A stretch of DNA of 64,000 bases from CAZZCN01 sp964652975 (GCA_964652975.1 CAZZCN010000006.1:7334-71333); one strand, 5' to 3'; positions 27,141-36,876 are shown, counted from the first letter of the stretch. The notes: generated by a model not told the origin, from the sequence alone. Numbers and translations are program-made.

Positions 27141-27207
27141 AGAAAATAGTTTGCCAAATGCGTTTTGATATCATATCGATTATACAACTTATTTCAAAAC
27201 GATATAA
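27141..27207 (+). repeat. Dispersed hairpin element, copy 2
   Basis: It shares with the element at 404-474 (read on its minus strand) AGAAAA, AGTTTGCC, AATGCGTTTTGATA and ATTTCAAAACG followed by TATA; the inner loop is diverged. It lies between the terminator at 27018-27058 and the symporter's stop. The arms CGTTTTGA and TCAAAACG could pair. Confidence 0.6.
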
Positions 27208-27243
27208 ATAATATAGTTTTACTATGTCGTTTTACAAATCTCC

Positions 27244-29244
27244 CTATGAATCCGCTTGAACCGCTGTTTCTGGAGAATTCGCCTCAACTGTTGTTTTGGC
27301 AATGGCATCATTCCCTGCTTTATTTTTTGTCAGCAACGAGACGATGATCAAAGTTATAAAGCTTAGTGGTACTGATACAATAGCCGGGTTGTTTATTGGC
27401 ATTGGTGCTACTGTGTTGGCAAGGTGATATACATTGGTGAAGGTCTCCTGAGACAAGAGAATAATTGTAAGAGAGGATACTAGACCAACACAGATGGATG
27501 CGATTACGCCTTTGGCTGTTGTTTTTTTCCAGAATAGAATCATTAAAATTGCCGGCAGATTGGCGGATGCGGCTACTGCAAACGCCCAACCGACAAGGAA
27601 TGAGACGTTCATGCTTTTAAATACAATACCCAAAGCCATTGCAATGCATCCCACAACAATTGCGGTTATTTTGCCTGCGGCTACTTTTCGTTTATCCGAT
27701 AGTTTCATGTTAAAGAATCTGTCCATCAAGTCGTGCGCAACAGCGCCTGAAGCTGCGACTATAAGTCCGCTTACTGTTCCGAGAACTGTGGCAAATGCAA
27801 TTGCGGATATAATGGCAAAAATCGAGATTCCGAAGCTTTTCGCAAGCAGAGGCGCCGACATGTTGTCATTTGTTAAATCTATTACCCCGTTCGTCATTGC
27901 TCCAAGTCCCATGTATAAAGTAAGTACGTAGAAAAGTCCGATTGCAGCTATTGCTACTATAGTTGATTTCCTTGCTGCAGCAGGGCTTTTAACAGTGTAG
28001 TACCTGATCAGTATATGAGGAAGTGCTGCTGTTCCAAGAAAGAGCGCTATCATAAGCGATACAAAGTCCACTCTGTCTTTAGGTAAAGCGCCTTTTGCAG
28101 GATCAACTTTATATTTAAGTCCCGGCGCGATAAAATCCTTGCCGGCTGTAGGTATCTGATAGTAAATAGCCACTTTGCTGTCCCCGTCACTGACAAGAAC
28201 CTTGCTCCAGCGAATTACAACTCCTTCTTTGATTGTCTCTGTAAATGTCAACAGATTCAATGTTCCTTTGGGTGCAACGTCTGTCTTGCCTGCAATTTCG
28301 CTTAAGTGACCAACCTGGTAAAATTTGCCTTCCTTTTTAAGTTCGCCGTTATAAAGTGCAGTACCGTCGGCAAGTGTTTTAATAAACTGTGTCTCAGAGA
28401 GAATTTTTTTGGTTTTGTCAAGTTTCCATATGCTCTCTATATTATCTTTTGAAAGCTTTACAAAAACCATGTCCTTGTTTCTATCATTAGATTTATCCTT
28501 GACTATGATTTCTCCTGTTACCTTATATGTACTGTCTGCAATAACAACCGAATTCTCAGAAATTTCAGAAACGCTGATGGTTTTGAAATCATGGTAAGCT
28601 ACATTGCCTCCTTGATCCGGCTTAGTTGACAATCCACGTGAAAGTACTAAAAATACAAGGACCAGCGAAAAAATAATTAAAAGTCCGCCTTTTAGAAATT
28701 GAACATAGGTGGTTGAGGCCATGCCCGCTGTTGCAACGATTGCAATAACGATTACACCAACCAATATTACACCTGCTTCATGAGGCAATCCAAGTAACGG
28801 TGTTACAAGTGTACCTGCGCCGACCATTTGAGGTATCAAGTAGAACATAGATACCAATAGCGTGCTTATCGCCGCCATGAGTTGTATACCCTTTGAATTG
28901 AACTTTGCATCAAGTGCGTCTGTAAAAGTATATTTACCTAAGCGTTTCATCGGTTCGGCAATAACGAAAAGTGCGACTACCCATCCTGCAAGATAACCTA
29001 TTGAATACAAAAATCCATCGTATCCATACATGGCAATCATGCCGCAAATTCCAAGAAATGATGCTGCTGAAAGGTAATCGCCAGCAAAAGCTATGCCGTT
29101 TACAGACCAGTGAATATTACCGCCGGCAGCAAAATAGCCGTTGGCAGATTTAGTTTTGCGTGCAAAATGGTACGAAATAGCAAGCACGGAAATGATAATA
29201 GCAATAAAGATAGCAACCGCCCAAGGTGATGATATATAATTCAT
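27244..29244 (-). CDS. ActP-type sodium:solute (acetate/monocarboxylate) symporter
   Basis: A 666-residue SSS-family membrane protein with about 13 helices. The N-terminus 'SYHFARKTKSANGYFAAGGNI', then 'GIAFAGDYLSAASFLGICG' with the sodium-site Ser, resembles ActP/YjcG. Between helices at about 200 and 400 lies a hydrophilic insert of about 160 residues (about 215-375), which makes it longer than E. coli ActP (549). Start ATG 29244 overlaps the DUF485 stop by four bases (ATGA) and its ribosome site GGAGG is inside that gene. It likely imports acetate or a similar short acid; the exact substrate is not shown. Confidence 0.8.
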   Translation of the reverse strand: MNYISSPWAVAIFIAIIISVLAISYHFARKTKSANGYFAAGGNIHWSVNGIAFAGDYLSAASFLGICGMIAMYGYDGFLYSIGYLAGWVVALFVIAEPMKRLGKYTFTDALDAKFNSKGIQLMAAISTLLVSMFYLIPQMVGAGTLVTPLLGLPHEAGVILVGVIVIAIVATAGMASTTYVQFLKGGLLIIFSLVLVFLVLSRGLSTKPDQGGNVAYHDFKTISVSEISENSVVIADSTYKVTGEIIVKDKSNDRNKDMVFVKLSKDNIESIWKLDKTKKILSETQFIKTLADGTALYNGELKKEGKFYQVGHLSEIAGKTDVAPKGTLNLLTFTETIKEGVVIRWSKVLVSDGDSKVAIYYQIPTAGKDFIAPGLKYKVDPAKGALPKDRVDFVSLMIALFLGTAALPHILIRYYTVKSPAAARKSTIVAIAAIGLFYVLTLYMGLGAMTNGVIDLTNDNMSAPLLAKSFGISIFAIISAIAFATVLGTVSGLIVAASGAVAHDLMDRFFNMKLSDKRKVAAGKITAIVVGCIAMALGIVFKSMNVSFLVGWAFAVAASANLPAILMILFWKKTTAKGVIASICVGLVSSLTIILLSQETFTNVYHLANTVAPMPINNPAIVSVPLSFITLIIVSLLTKNKAGNDAIAKTTVEANSPETAVQADS

Positions 29245-29597
29245 TTAACATCACCTCCCGTTGCAGTATTTTCAGAACATTCATTTTTAATGCTCGCAGC
29301 GTTTTCTTCATTCGCCTCGTTTTCGGCATCCTCAGCTTCTTCTTTTTCCTCAAGCCTTGTACAGTATTGGTTGTAGATAACCGCCTGCACCAGCGCAAGT
29401 ATTATCAGTCCGAATCCATAAACAATTGCCAGATTGAGGCTTCCAATATCAATTTTCATGAGTTTTGGGTTAACAACGTTGATTGTAACAAAAGTACCAT
29501 ATACCACTGTGTAGATTAAAACCATGACTATTCCAAGCCTGGCTTTTTTAGCGGTTGATTTTTGTTCCTTCCATTCCACTGCGGGACCGTGTGACAT
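29241..29597 (-). CDS. DUF485 small membrane protein (YjcH-like)
   Basis: A 118-residue protein with two helices (about 22-44 and 55-75), then an acidic Glu/Ala/Asn-rich tail. DUF485 proteins are the usual partners of ActP symporters and the pair is translationally coupled here. Its own role is unknown, probably assembly or regulation of the symporter. ATG 29597 follows GGAGGG. The acidic tail is longer than in YjcH. Confidence 0.8.
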   Translation of the reverse strand: MSHGPAVEWKEQKSTAKKARLGIVMVLIYTVVYGTFVTINVVNPKLMKIDIGSLNLAIVYGFGLIILALVQAVIYNQYCTRLEEKEEAEDAENEANEENAASIKNECSENTATGGDVK

Positions 29598-30307
29598 TTT
29601 TGTGCCCTCCTTGAAAAAAATATAATTTCATATTTTATATTTAGAAACTACATCATTGTAATTTTTAATATCAAATTTGCTAAATCTTATTAGCGAAATG
29701 AAGGATATTCGCGATACGAATTCCGGATCTTTATATTCAGACGTTTTAAATCTGCGTCAGAATGCAAAATTTATATTTATCTATTCTAATATTCAATAAT
29801 TGCAATTATCTTTAGCTGAATAGCGCATTTCTCATTATTTGGTTATACATAACTATAATAATCCATTGCAATTGATTTATAATACTTCTATTGTCAAATT
29901 ATTTTTATTTTACGCCTATAGAATTTTCATTACAACAAAAATGGCATTATTATCAGAAAATATTAAGAAAACAATCTGTATAATGACAAATGCATCACAT
30001 GTCTTCGTTTATAAAGGATAATCGAAAAGTGATTAATATACTAGAATTTCATCACTCCTAAAATTTAAAATTCGAGATACGAAGGCACTCACCGCTTTCT
30101 ATTGTCATCAAATACAAAAAAGCCACCAGATTAACTGATAGCTTGTCTTAAATTAGTTGAATGTAAAAAATTGGCAGTGGAAAAATAAAAAAAGTTGTAT
30201 TAACTATTATATTGTATTCATTGCAAATTTTATGAATATTATTTTATTTGATCTTTATATCCATTAGCTACACATAGAATCTTTACCTGAAATCTCTCAT
30301 AGTCGTT
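29598..30307. other. Gene-free AT-rich stretch
   Basis: About 710 bases with no convincing gene on either strand. It holds the promoter side of the DUF485-symporter operon and, at 30117-30143, the msrB terminator. Nothing else was recognised. Confidence 0.6.
30117..30143 (-). terminator. Rho-independent terminator downstream of msrB
   Basis: On the minus strand AGCTATCAG pairs with CTGGTGGCT (two G-U pairs) around a five-base loop, followed by TTTTT. It lies about 165 bases after msrB. Confidence 0.75.
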
Positions 30308-30757
30308 TTACTTTTCGAACATTTTCAAAAATTCTCCATAACCTTCCTTTTCGAGATCAGCTACAGGGATGAATCTTAGCGCTGCCGAATTAATGCAATA
30401 TCTGAGACCATTTGGTCCAGGGCCGTCTGTAAATACATGTCCCAGATGCGAGTCGGCAAATTTGCTTCTTACCTCAGTTCTAATCATGAAGTGGCTCTTA
30501 TCGAGTTTCTCGTTTACATTCTCTTCATCAACAGGATTGGTGAAACTAGGCCATCCGCATCCTGAATCGAACTTGTCCAGCGAACTGAAAAGTGGCTCGC
30601 CTGAGACAATATCGACGTATAAGCCTTCCTGGCTGTTATTCCAAAACTCATTTTCGAAAGGAGGCTCTGTTCCGTTTTCCTGTGTTACCTTGTACTGGAT
30701 TGAACTCAGTCCTTGCTTAACAGAATCATCAAATTTGCTATAATCTTTTTTTGTCAT
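30308..30757 (-). CDS. msrB: Peptide-methionine (R)-S-oxide reductase MsrB
   Basis: A 149-residue MsrB. The catalytic Cys121 is in RYCINSAALRF, the histidines in SHLGHVF, and the recycling Cys67 in GCGWPSF. The two zinc CxxC pairs found in many MsrB are absent, as in the zinc-free clade. It repairs oxidised methionine in proteins. ATG 30757 follows GGGAGGGG; the gene is a single unit with a terminator downstream. Confidence 0.95.
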   Translation of the reverse strand: MTKKDYSKFDDSVKQGLSSIQYKVTQENGTEPPFENEFWNNSQEGLYVDIVSGEPLFSSLDKFDSGCGWPSFTNPVDEENVNEKLDKSHFMIRTEVRSKFADSHLGHVFTDGPGPNGLRYCINSAALRFIPVADLEKEGYGEFLKMFEK

Positions 30758-30795
30758 ATAACCCCTCCCGTAATACTGTTAAATGTCAATCATTG

Positions 30796-32208
30796 TTACT
30801 TCGGTGTCACTTTAATTTCAGTCGGTATGGTTCCTTCAAAAACAAACTGGCCATCTTTTATTCCTGCAAAGTCAATACTCATCTCAGGAATAACAGTGTA
30901 GAATCTTTCGAGATAAAACGAAAAAATATTCAGGTTTTCCCCTGAGCTTAAAATTGACTTTACGGGAACTATACCTGCATCGATGGCATCAAACTCCATC
31001 TCAATTCTGTTGTTATTGACTGCAAACCCACCTGCGGTAAAAAGGTTAATCTGGTCGGGTAGCGGAAATGGAATTTTGTCTGCGACATCCTTGTATAAAT
31101 TTGTCTTTAATTTCTTAATATTTACTGATGAGCTTGATATTATTCTGCCATCCTTTTCAATCTTGACCTGCGTGTCTTTGAACCACCAGAAGTGAGGTGC
31201 GATTTCGTTAAAAAATGCTGTTAACTCAACGTCTGATATGGTAATTGATTTATGTTCGTATTTTGAAAATTCCCAGTTGAAATCCTCGAAATTCAAATCC
31301 ACTATCTCAATTGCCGCCGGCTCGTCAGAACCTGATATAAACATGCTGGATACGTCTGCACTTGATGTTCCTAAACTTGTATTAATTGCACTTGATGCAT
31401 TCATGCTTGAAAGAATAGCACTTGATGCCCCCATGCTTGATAGCAGGGTGCTTGATGCGCCCATGCTAGAAAGGGGTGCACTTGATGCCATCACACTCGA
31501 CTTTACCGTGCTGGATATATTGATACTCGACATTAGAGCACTTGATGCATTCATGCTTGACTTTGCTACACTTGATTTAGCTGCACTTGACTTGGCTGTG
31601 CTGGATATAACAATGCTCGAATCAGTTGTACCTGGAATATTCGTTGTTATGTATCCCGTCGCCTCGTCGTCCCCTGCCAATATGGCACTGTTGTCATAAG
31701 TAACACCGTTACCGAGATCAGCTTCAATATGCATCCCGAGCTTCTGAATAACATTATTATAATCTTTCTGTGCATATCTGACGCCCAAGTCCTTTGGACC
31801 AAACAAGGCTATCTTTGCAAACACAAAGAATCCTGCAGCTACAACTATTAACAAGACCGACAGAAATATCCAAAGCCCTGTATGACTTTTCTTTCTTGAA
31901 GCCAGAATTGGAGGTGTTCCGTATGGCGCAGCCATTGGCGGCGGTGTGTGTAGAGGCTGTTGAAATGCTACAGTTGGTGGCGGAGGTGTATGTACCGGTT
32001 GTTGGACCGGAGGCGTCTGTATAGGTTGTTGGACCGGAGGTGTATGTACCGGTTGTTGGACCGGAGGCGTCTGTATAGGCTGTTGAACCGGAGGTGTCTG
32101 TGCAGACTTTACTGGTTCCTGGGCGGTTATATTTTCTATCTTTGTACCGCATTCATTACAAAAAGCATTTCCTTCGCTAACTTCACTACCACAATTTTTA
32201 CAAAACAT
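30796..32208 (-). CDS. Zinc-ribbon membrane protein with Pro/Gln and Ser/Ala repeats
   Basis: A 470-residue protein. A zinc ribbon (Cys3, Cys6, Cys17, Cys20) opens it, then Thr-Pro-Pro-Val-Gln-Gln-Pro repeats (about 33-85), a membrane helix (about 105-130), a Ser/Ala/Met-rich stretch of degenerate 'ASSAxLSSM'-like repeats (about 195-285) and a C-terminal beta-rich domain (about 300-470) of no recognised family. The order implies a cytoplasmic zinc ribbon and an external stalk plus domain. The function is unknown. The Pro/Gln repeat is encoded by near-identical 18-36-base DNA copies, so length may vary between strains. ATG 32208 follows AAGGAGAG. Confidence 0.6.
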   Translation of the reverse strand: MFCKNCGSEVSEGNAFCNECGTKIENITAQEPVKSAQTPPVQQPIQTPPVQQPVHTPPVQQPIQTPPVQQPVHTPPPPTVAFQQPLHTPPPMAAPYGTPPILASRKKSHTGLWIFLSVLLIVVAAGFFVFAKIALFGPKDLGVRYAQKDYNNVIQKLGMHIEADLGNGVTYDNSAILAGDDEATGYITTNIPGTTDSSIVISSTAKSSAAKSSVAKSSMNASSALMSSINISSTVKSSVMASSAPLSSMGASSTLLSSMGASSAILSSMNASSAINTSLGTSSADVSSMFISGSDEPAAIEIVDLNFEDFNWEFSKYEHKSITISDVELTAFFNEIAPHFWWFKDTQVKIEKDGRIISSSSVNIKKLKTNLYKDVADKIPFPLPDQINLFTAGGFAVNNNRIEMEFDAIDAGIVPVKSILSSGENLNIFSFYLERFYTVIPEMSIDFAGIKDGQFVFEGTIPTEIKVTPK

Positions 32209-32487
32209 AGTTCTCTCCTTTGTAATAAAATTTCACCTTTATCAAAGGTCTTTCAACAAGATAATTCTTCACTTATTTCAACTATACCAAATTCCAAAAT
32301 ATCGCGCGTATGTCAAAACTTCTACTTACGTAGATTTTATATTACTTTTGGTGTATTTGCAAATACAAATTAGTTAGAAATTGTAGGAAAATTCAGTGTA
32401 AATTTCAGTGATATAAACTCACGGATGTTATTTTTTTATGTGCCTGAAAAGAAAGCCACCCATCATCACATTGAAACAATTCAAAAA

Positions 32488-33419
32488 CTAAGAAAATCGC
32501 AATGCAATAAGATAAATCACGCTGAAAAGAAAATGACACTGATTGGTTATCGGTATTCCGGTTCTTTTAGAGGCCGAGGCACTGCGATATGCCTTTATAG
32601 CAAGTGGTGCGGTTACGAAAACCAAAATACCTAATGGAGATATGTATCTTGTAATCATAAGAACCACAACCAGCGCATACGAAGAAATCATGAGAAAAAG
32701 ATACAGTCTTTTACTGAATCCGATTCCAGCCTTAACACTAAGCGTACCAAGGCTTAATCCTTTGTCCCGCTCATAATCGCGCATTTCATTGCTGAGCATA
32801 AGCAGAGGGATGAAAAAGCTTATCGGAAGTGAATAATAAAGGATATGCAATGAGAATGTCTGAGTGAAGACAAAATACGCCCCGAACACCATCAAGGGTC
32901 CCATGAAAAAAAACGACAGTGGAACACCTAGCGCTTTTCTCTTATATACGAAAGGTTCTCCGGTATATGCATAACCTCCGATTATACCTGCCAGTCCTAT
33001 AAAAAGCATGAATATATTCGTTATATATATAAGATACAGTCCGATAAGCGCAGCAGCTCCAAACGATGCTAGTCCAAGCATAAAAACGAGTATGTCAAAT
33101 CTGGATCGTTTTGCACCGAGAAATTTGTATTTTTGCGGTGAGTTGCGTTTGTAATGGAATGAACCCTCAAAATAATCGTTAACAAGGTTCGCCCCTGACT
33201 GTGCAAAAACTCCTGCAACCGTAACCAATAGGATAAGTACAACATTTCTTAAAGTTGAAAACCCGTCAAAAGCACCGTCCTTATATGCAATAATTATTCC
33301 TGTCGTGGTTGAGGCAAGCGCAAGCGTCAGAGACAAAGGCCTCAGTGCGACAATCAAATCCTTTATTAATGTGAAATAGTAATCCTTTGGTTTACTAAAA
33401 TAATCTTTTAGAATTTCAT
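32488..33419 (-). CDS. UbiA-family prenyltransferase, 5' end damaged or mis-sequenced
   Basis: From TTG 33357 there are 289 residues with eight or nine helices and the two Asp-rich prenyl-diphosphate motifs of UbiA enzymes: 'NLVNDYFEG' and 'NEMRDYERDKG'. The reading frame stays open upstream with a sensible sequence ('KDYFSKPKDYYFTLIKDL') but has no ATG, GTG or TTG there. An ATG at 33419 sits behind a strong GAGGAGG but reaches a stop after three codons in its own frame. One extra A in ATGAAATT would join them and give a normal start. Alternatives are an ATT start at that site or the TTG at 33357. The likely role is menaquinone-type (MenA-like) or other prenyl transfer; no menaquinone genes are adjacent. 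Confidence 0.7.
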
Positions 33420-33579
33420 TTTCCTCCTCGCTAATGAGTTGTGTTGTCTACATCTTATTGCATATACCCTATAAAATCAAGTTAACGAGACACATTTGCA
33501 CTTTGGTATTGCACTTTATAGTTCAAGTAGGTAGAATAATAACGATGCTGCAAATCAATTATACAAGGATGGTTATCAA

Positions 33580-34518
33580 ATGAAAATCAAAATTTTACTG
33601 ACTTTAATTTTAGTTGCAATTACACTGGCATCCTGTCAGCAGGCGATTACACCTGCCCCTTCGATAAACGTTTCACCTACCCTTACTGCAGAGCAGAAGA
33701 AGCTTACCATAGGAGTAATGCCTGCCGTTGATGCGGCACCTATTTTTCTCGCCAAGGACAAAGGTTATTACAGTGCTCTGGGACTGGACGTCACAATCAA
33801 GGTTTTTACAAATGCAACAGACCGCCAAAGTGCCCTTCAGACAAACACAATAGACGGAGCGATGTCAGATATGATTGCCCTGATAACTAACGTACAAGGT
33901 GGATTCGACATTAAAGGCACAACTTTGACAGACGGAGTGTTCCCTGTCTTAATCAAGAAGAATTTTGTCGAAAAGAAAAATATCAAAGTTGCCATGATGG
34001 AGGTAAGCGTGTCCAACTATCTAGCTGATAAATGGCTTGGCCCCGACCATACAATTGAGAAGGTATTTATAAACGAGATCCCGTCCAGACTTGAGATGAT
34101 AAAGGCTGGCAAAGTAGATATGGGAATTTTCCCGGAGCCTATGGCAACAATGGGAAGCACTGACGGGATTGTCAAGAAAATTTACGATATAAAAGATGGT
34201 TATTGCCCTGACATCCTGGTTTTTACAGGTAGGGCATTAAGCACCAGGAGCATGGCGATTGGTTATTTTCACAGAGCATACGACAGAGCTGTGACGGATA
34301 TCCAAAAAGATGCAAGCCTTGCGAGAAACACTTTGATAACCAATCTAAATCTTAGTCCTGCAATAAAAGATAACATCACTCTTCCTGAATATCATTTATC
34401 GAGACTGCCTGACACTTACTATACGATGAGTATCAAGCAGTGGATATCAAGTGTCCTCAAAAAGCCTGTTGACATTTCAGAAGCGGATATTTTTAATTTG
34501 AATTATATACACAAATGA
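33580..34518 (+). CDS. ABC transporter substrate-binding lipoprotein (SsuA/TauA/ThiY-like)
   Basis: A 312-residue exported lipoprotein: signal peptide and lipobox LASC with Cys19, then a bilobal NMT1/SsuA-type binding fold with 'LTIGVMPAVDAAPIFLAKDKGYYSALGLDVTI' spanning residues about 42-73. The second lobe has 'VDMGIFPEPMATM'. Such proteins bind sulfonates, taurine, thiamine precursors or nitrate; the ligand cannot be chosen from sequence. It starts the import operon with the ATPase and permease; ATG 33580 follows AAGGATGG. No thiamine riboswitch is seen upstream. Confidence 0.85.
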   Translation: MKIKILLTLILVAITLASCQQAITPAPSINVSPTLTAEQKKLTIGVMPAVDAAPIFLAKDKGYYSALGLDVTIKVFTNATDRQSALQTNTIDGAMSDMIALITNVQGGFDIKGTTLTDGVFPVLIKKNFVEKKNIKVAMMEVSVSNYLADKWLGPDHTIEKVFINEIPSRLEMIKAGKVDMGIFPEPMATMGSTDGIVKKIYDIKDGYCPDILVFTGRALSTRSMAIGYFHRAYDRAVTDIQKDASLARNTLITNLNLSPAIKDNITLPEYHLSRLPDTYYTMSIKQWISSVLKKPVDISEADIFNLNYIHK

Positions 34519-35285
34519 TAAAGGTTGAAAATCTTTCATTTAAATATAAAAGTCCGGATGCCCGCAAAGTTGGTAGTTTAAATGGTGCTGAAACTTATGC
34601 TTTAGAGGTGATTGACCGGATTTCACTTGATATAAGCGCCAACAGTACAACAGCTATTATCGGTCCGTCAGGCTGTGGCAAGACGACGCTTCTATATCTT
34701 ATAGCAGGGCTGCTTCCCTTTGAGGAAGGCGAGATTAAAATCAACGGTGAGACTGTCACCGGTATTAGAAGTTCTACCGGAGTAATTTTACAAAATTATG
34801 GACTTTTCCCATGGAAAACAATTAAACAAAATATTTTACTTGGTCTAAAGGCAAGAAACGTCCCCAGGAAAAGGTCATTAGAAATACTGGCGGACATTTT
34901 GAAGGAACTGGGAATAGAATCTGTTGCTGATCAATACCCTGCAAATGTAAGCGGCGGTCAGAAGCAAAGAGCTGCTATTGCAAGGACAATTGTATTAAAT
35001 CCTGATATCTTACTTATGGACGAGGCGTCATCGGCTCTGGATACATTAACAAAAGAGACTATCCAGGACTTAATCCTTAAAATCTTTCTGGAAAGGCATA
35101 CAACAATTGTTTTTATTACACACAGTATCGAAGAAGCTGTTTTTCTTGGGCAGAACATTGTAATTATGGAGGGCGGGAAAATCAAGCAGATATTAGAAAA
35201 TCCGAATGTCGGAATACCTGATTATCGCAGCAAAAAAGATTTCTTTGAAGTCTGTGCCAAAGTAAGAGAAGCACTCGAAAGGTGA
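34515..35285 (+). CDS. ABC transporter ATP-binding protein (SsuB/TauB-like)
   Basis: A 256-residue ATPase: Walker A GPSGCGKTT (residues 50-58), Q-loop 'ILQNYGLFPW', signature VSGGQKQR, Walker B ILLMDEASSALD and the switch His in 'FITHSIEEAVFLG'. This EEA pattern is typical of SsuB/TauB/ThiZ-type importers. It overlaps the binding-protein gene by four bases and is followed by the permease after four. Confidence 0.9.
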   Translation: MIKVENLSFKYKSPDARKVGSLNGAETYALEVIDRISLDISANSTTAIIGPSGCGKTTLLYLIAGLLPFEEGEIKINGETVTGIRSSTGVILQNYGLFPWKTIKQNILLGLKARNVPRKRSLEILADILKELGIESVADQYPANVSGGQKQRAAIARTIVLNPDILLMDEASSALDTLTKETIQDLILKIFLERHTTIVFITHSIEEAVFLGQNIVIMEGGKIKQILENPNVGIPDYRSKKDFFEVCAKVREALER

Positions 35286-35289
35286 TTGG

Positions 35290-36021
35290 ATGAAGAATTT
35301 TTTAAAAATAGTTTATGGTTTTTTGATGTTGCTGCTAATCTGGACGGTACTTCATTTTGCTGTTCAATCGGCTGTTATTCCTTCACCGTTTATAACGATT
35401 TCTTTTTTTCTATCAAGTTTTTTCAGTGTGATATCATCTCATCTGGCTGCTAGTCTTCTTAGAATAATTGTTGCAATATTGCTCTCACTTGTTATTGGAC
35501 TGCCTCTAGGGATTGTCATGGGTATGAGCAAAATAGGCGATTTGATATTAAGTCCGATTGTTTATCTATCATACCCGATTCCTAAAATAGCCTTTTTGCC
35601 AGTATTTATGATATTGTTCGGAATAGGAGATTCCTCCAAGATTTTATTGATATTTACAATTATAGTTTTTCAGATTGCAATCGGTTCACGTGACGGTATA
35701 AAGGAAATACCGAGGGAGGTCCACCTCTCCGCCAGGTCACTTGGTCTTGGCTTCTCAAGGCGAATGATCGATGTTATTTTACCTGGATTGCTGCCTAGAG
35801 TTCTTTCTTCGCTTAGAATAAGCAGCGGCATAGCCATTTCAGCCCTTTTCTTAAGCGAAAACTACGCCACCACATATGGAATAGGTTACTATATAATGAA
35901 CAACTGGATAATGGTGGATTACACAGCTATGTTTGCCGGAATTATCGGATTAAGCCTCATGGGACTTTTGATTTTTAAGCTAATCGACGTAGCACAACGC
36001 AGACTTTGCCCCTGGTTATGA
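35290..36021 (+). CDS. ABC transporter permease (SsuC/TauC-like)
   Basis: A 243-residue permease with about six helices and the binding-protein-dependent signature loop 'SARSLGLGFSRRMIDVILPGLLP'. It completes the three-gene importer (33.6-36.0 kb). It ends two bases before the convergent iron-sulfur repair gene, leaving no room for a terminator between them. Confidence 0.9.
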   Translation: MKNFLKIVYGFLMLLLIWTVLHFAVQSAVIPSPFITISFFLSSFFSVISSHLAASLLRIIVAILLSLVIGLPLGIVMGMSKIGDLILSPIVYLSYPIPKIAFLPVFMILFGIGDSSKILLIFTIIVFQIAIGSRDGIKEIPREVHLSARSLGLGFSRRMIDVILPGLLPRVLSSLRISSGIAISALFLSENYATTYGIGYYIMNNWIMVDYTAMFAGIIGLSLMGLLIFKLIDVAQRRLCPWL

Positions 36022-36023
36022 GG

Positions 36024-36761
36024 TTAGTTCTCCGGCTTACTGAATCGCTTGAAAAGTATACTGTTTTCCTTGTGGATGTGCGTGAAAATATTTTTCTCGA
36101 GAGCCTCAAGTTCTTCATATGCTCTAACGTATGTGAGGCATGCACCTGCAGGTGGTGAAAAATCCCGTGTCACCTTCTGGATGCTTTTCAAGATGTCTCC
36201 TGCTGCATCGTGCTCATTCTCGGTGGATTCAATATAGTCAGTTATTGCATCGAAAAGCTTCGGAGACTTTGTGTTTTCGTATTCAAGCATCGCAGGAAAA
36301 AGCTGCTCTTCTTCTTTGATGAGATGTTCTTCAAGCTCTGTCTTAAGCAGTCCGAATAGATGATGGACCTCCAGTAATTCTTCGCTGTGTGAAGCAAAAT
36401 GCACTTTCAGAATTTTAAATACCAATGCGTCGATTTCATGTAAAGCCTCTTTTGTGTAGACATGGTGTGTATCCAAAATATGATTAATCAGGTCTTCATT
36501 TGAAAACTCATCATAATTCACTGTATCCTCGGAACTAAGGGAACCACTTGCTCCAGTCAAAAATTCTTCGTAAGCATTTTTCAGCTCTTTCATAACTGCT
36601 GCAGGACTGACTCCCGCCTTTGATGCTGCAGTATTCAATGTATCATCGCCGGCACAGCAATAATCAATTTTAAACTTATTAAAAACATCTGCTGACTTAG
36701 GAAAAAGTGTAACCATGCTTCCGACTGTGTTTTCTATTTCGAATATTTTATTCTCTTCCAT
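36024..36761 (-). CDS. ric: Iron-sulfur cluster repair di-iron protein (Ric/ScdA/YtfE family)
   Basis: A 245-residue protein. An N-terminal ScdA/DUF542 domain contains 'FKIDYCCAGDDTL' (Cys35-Cys36), and a hemerythrin-like domain follows with His-rich helices ('HHVYTKEALHEI', 'HSEELLEVHHL', 'LEEHLIKEEEQLFP', 'HIHKENSILF'). Family members repair iron-sulfur clusters damaged by nitric oxide or peroxide. ATG 36761 follows GAGAGGTGG. A 32-base palindrome with a CRP/FNR-like core lies about 115 bases upstream, fitting control by a nitrosative or redox stress regulator. Confidence 0.9.
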   Translation of the reverse strand: MEENKIFEIENTVGSMVTLFPKSADVFNKFKIDYCCAGDDTLNTAASKAGVSPAAVMKELKNAYEEFLTGASGSLSSEDTVNYDEFSNEDLINHILDTHHVYTKEALHEIDALVFKILKVHFASHSEELLEVHHLFGLLKTELEEHLIKEEEQLFPAMLEYENTKSPKLFDAITDYIESTENEHDAAGDILKSIQKVTRDFSPPAGACLTYVRAYEELEALEKNIFTHIHKENSILFKRFSKPEN

Positions 36762-36876
36762 ATCATTACCACCTCTCGTGTCTTGTTTGAATATTTTTGT
36801 TTTTCAAAAAATTCAATCCCTTTTTTTGACTGGCTTTTTGTAGCCAACCATATCTATATTATAAAGAGGTTCTCGA

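Noticed and set aside
33430..33579. Thiamine riboswitch before the SsuABC-type importer
   Set aside because: No CTGAGA-type core or matching stems were found, so thiamine-precursor transport is not supported.
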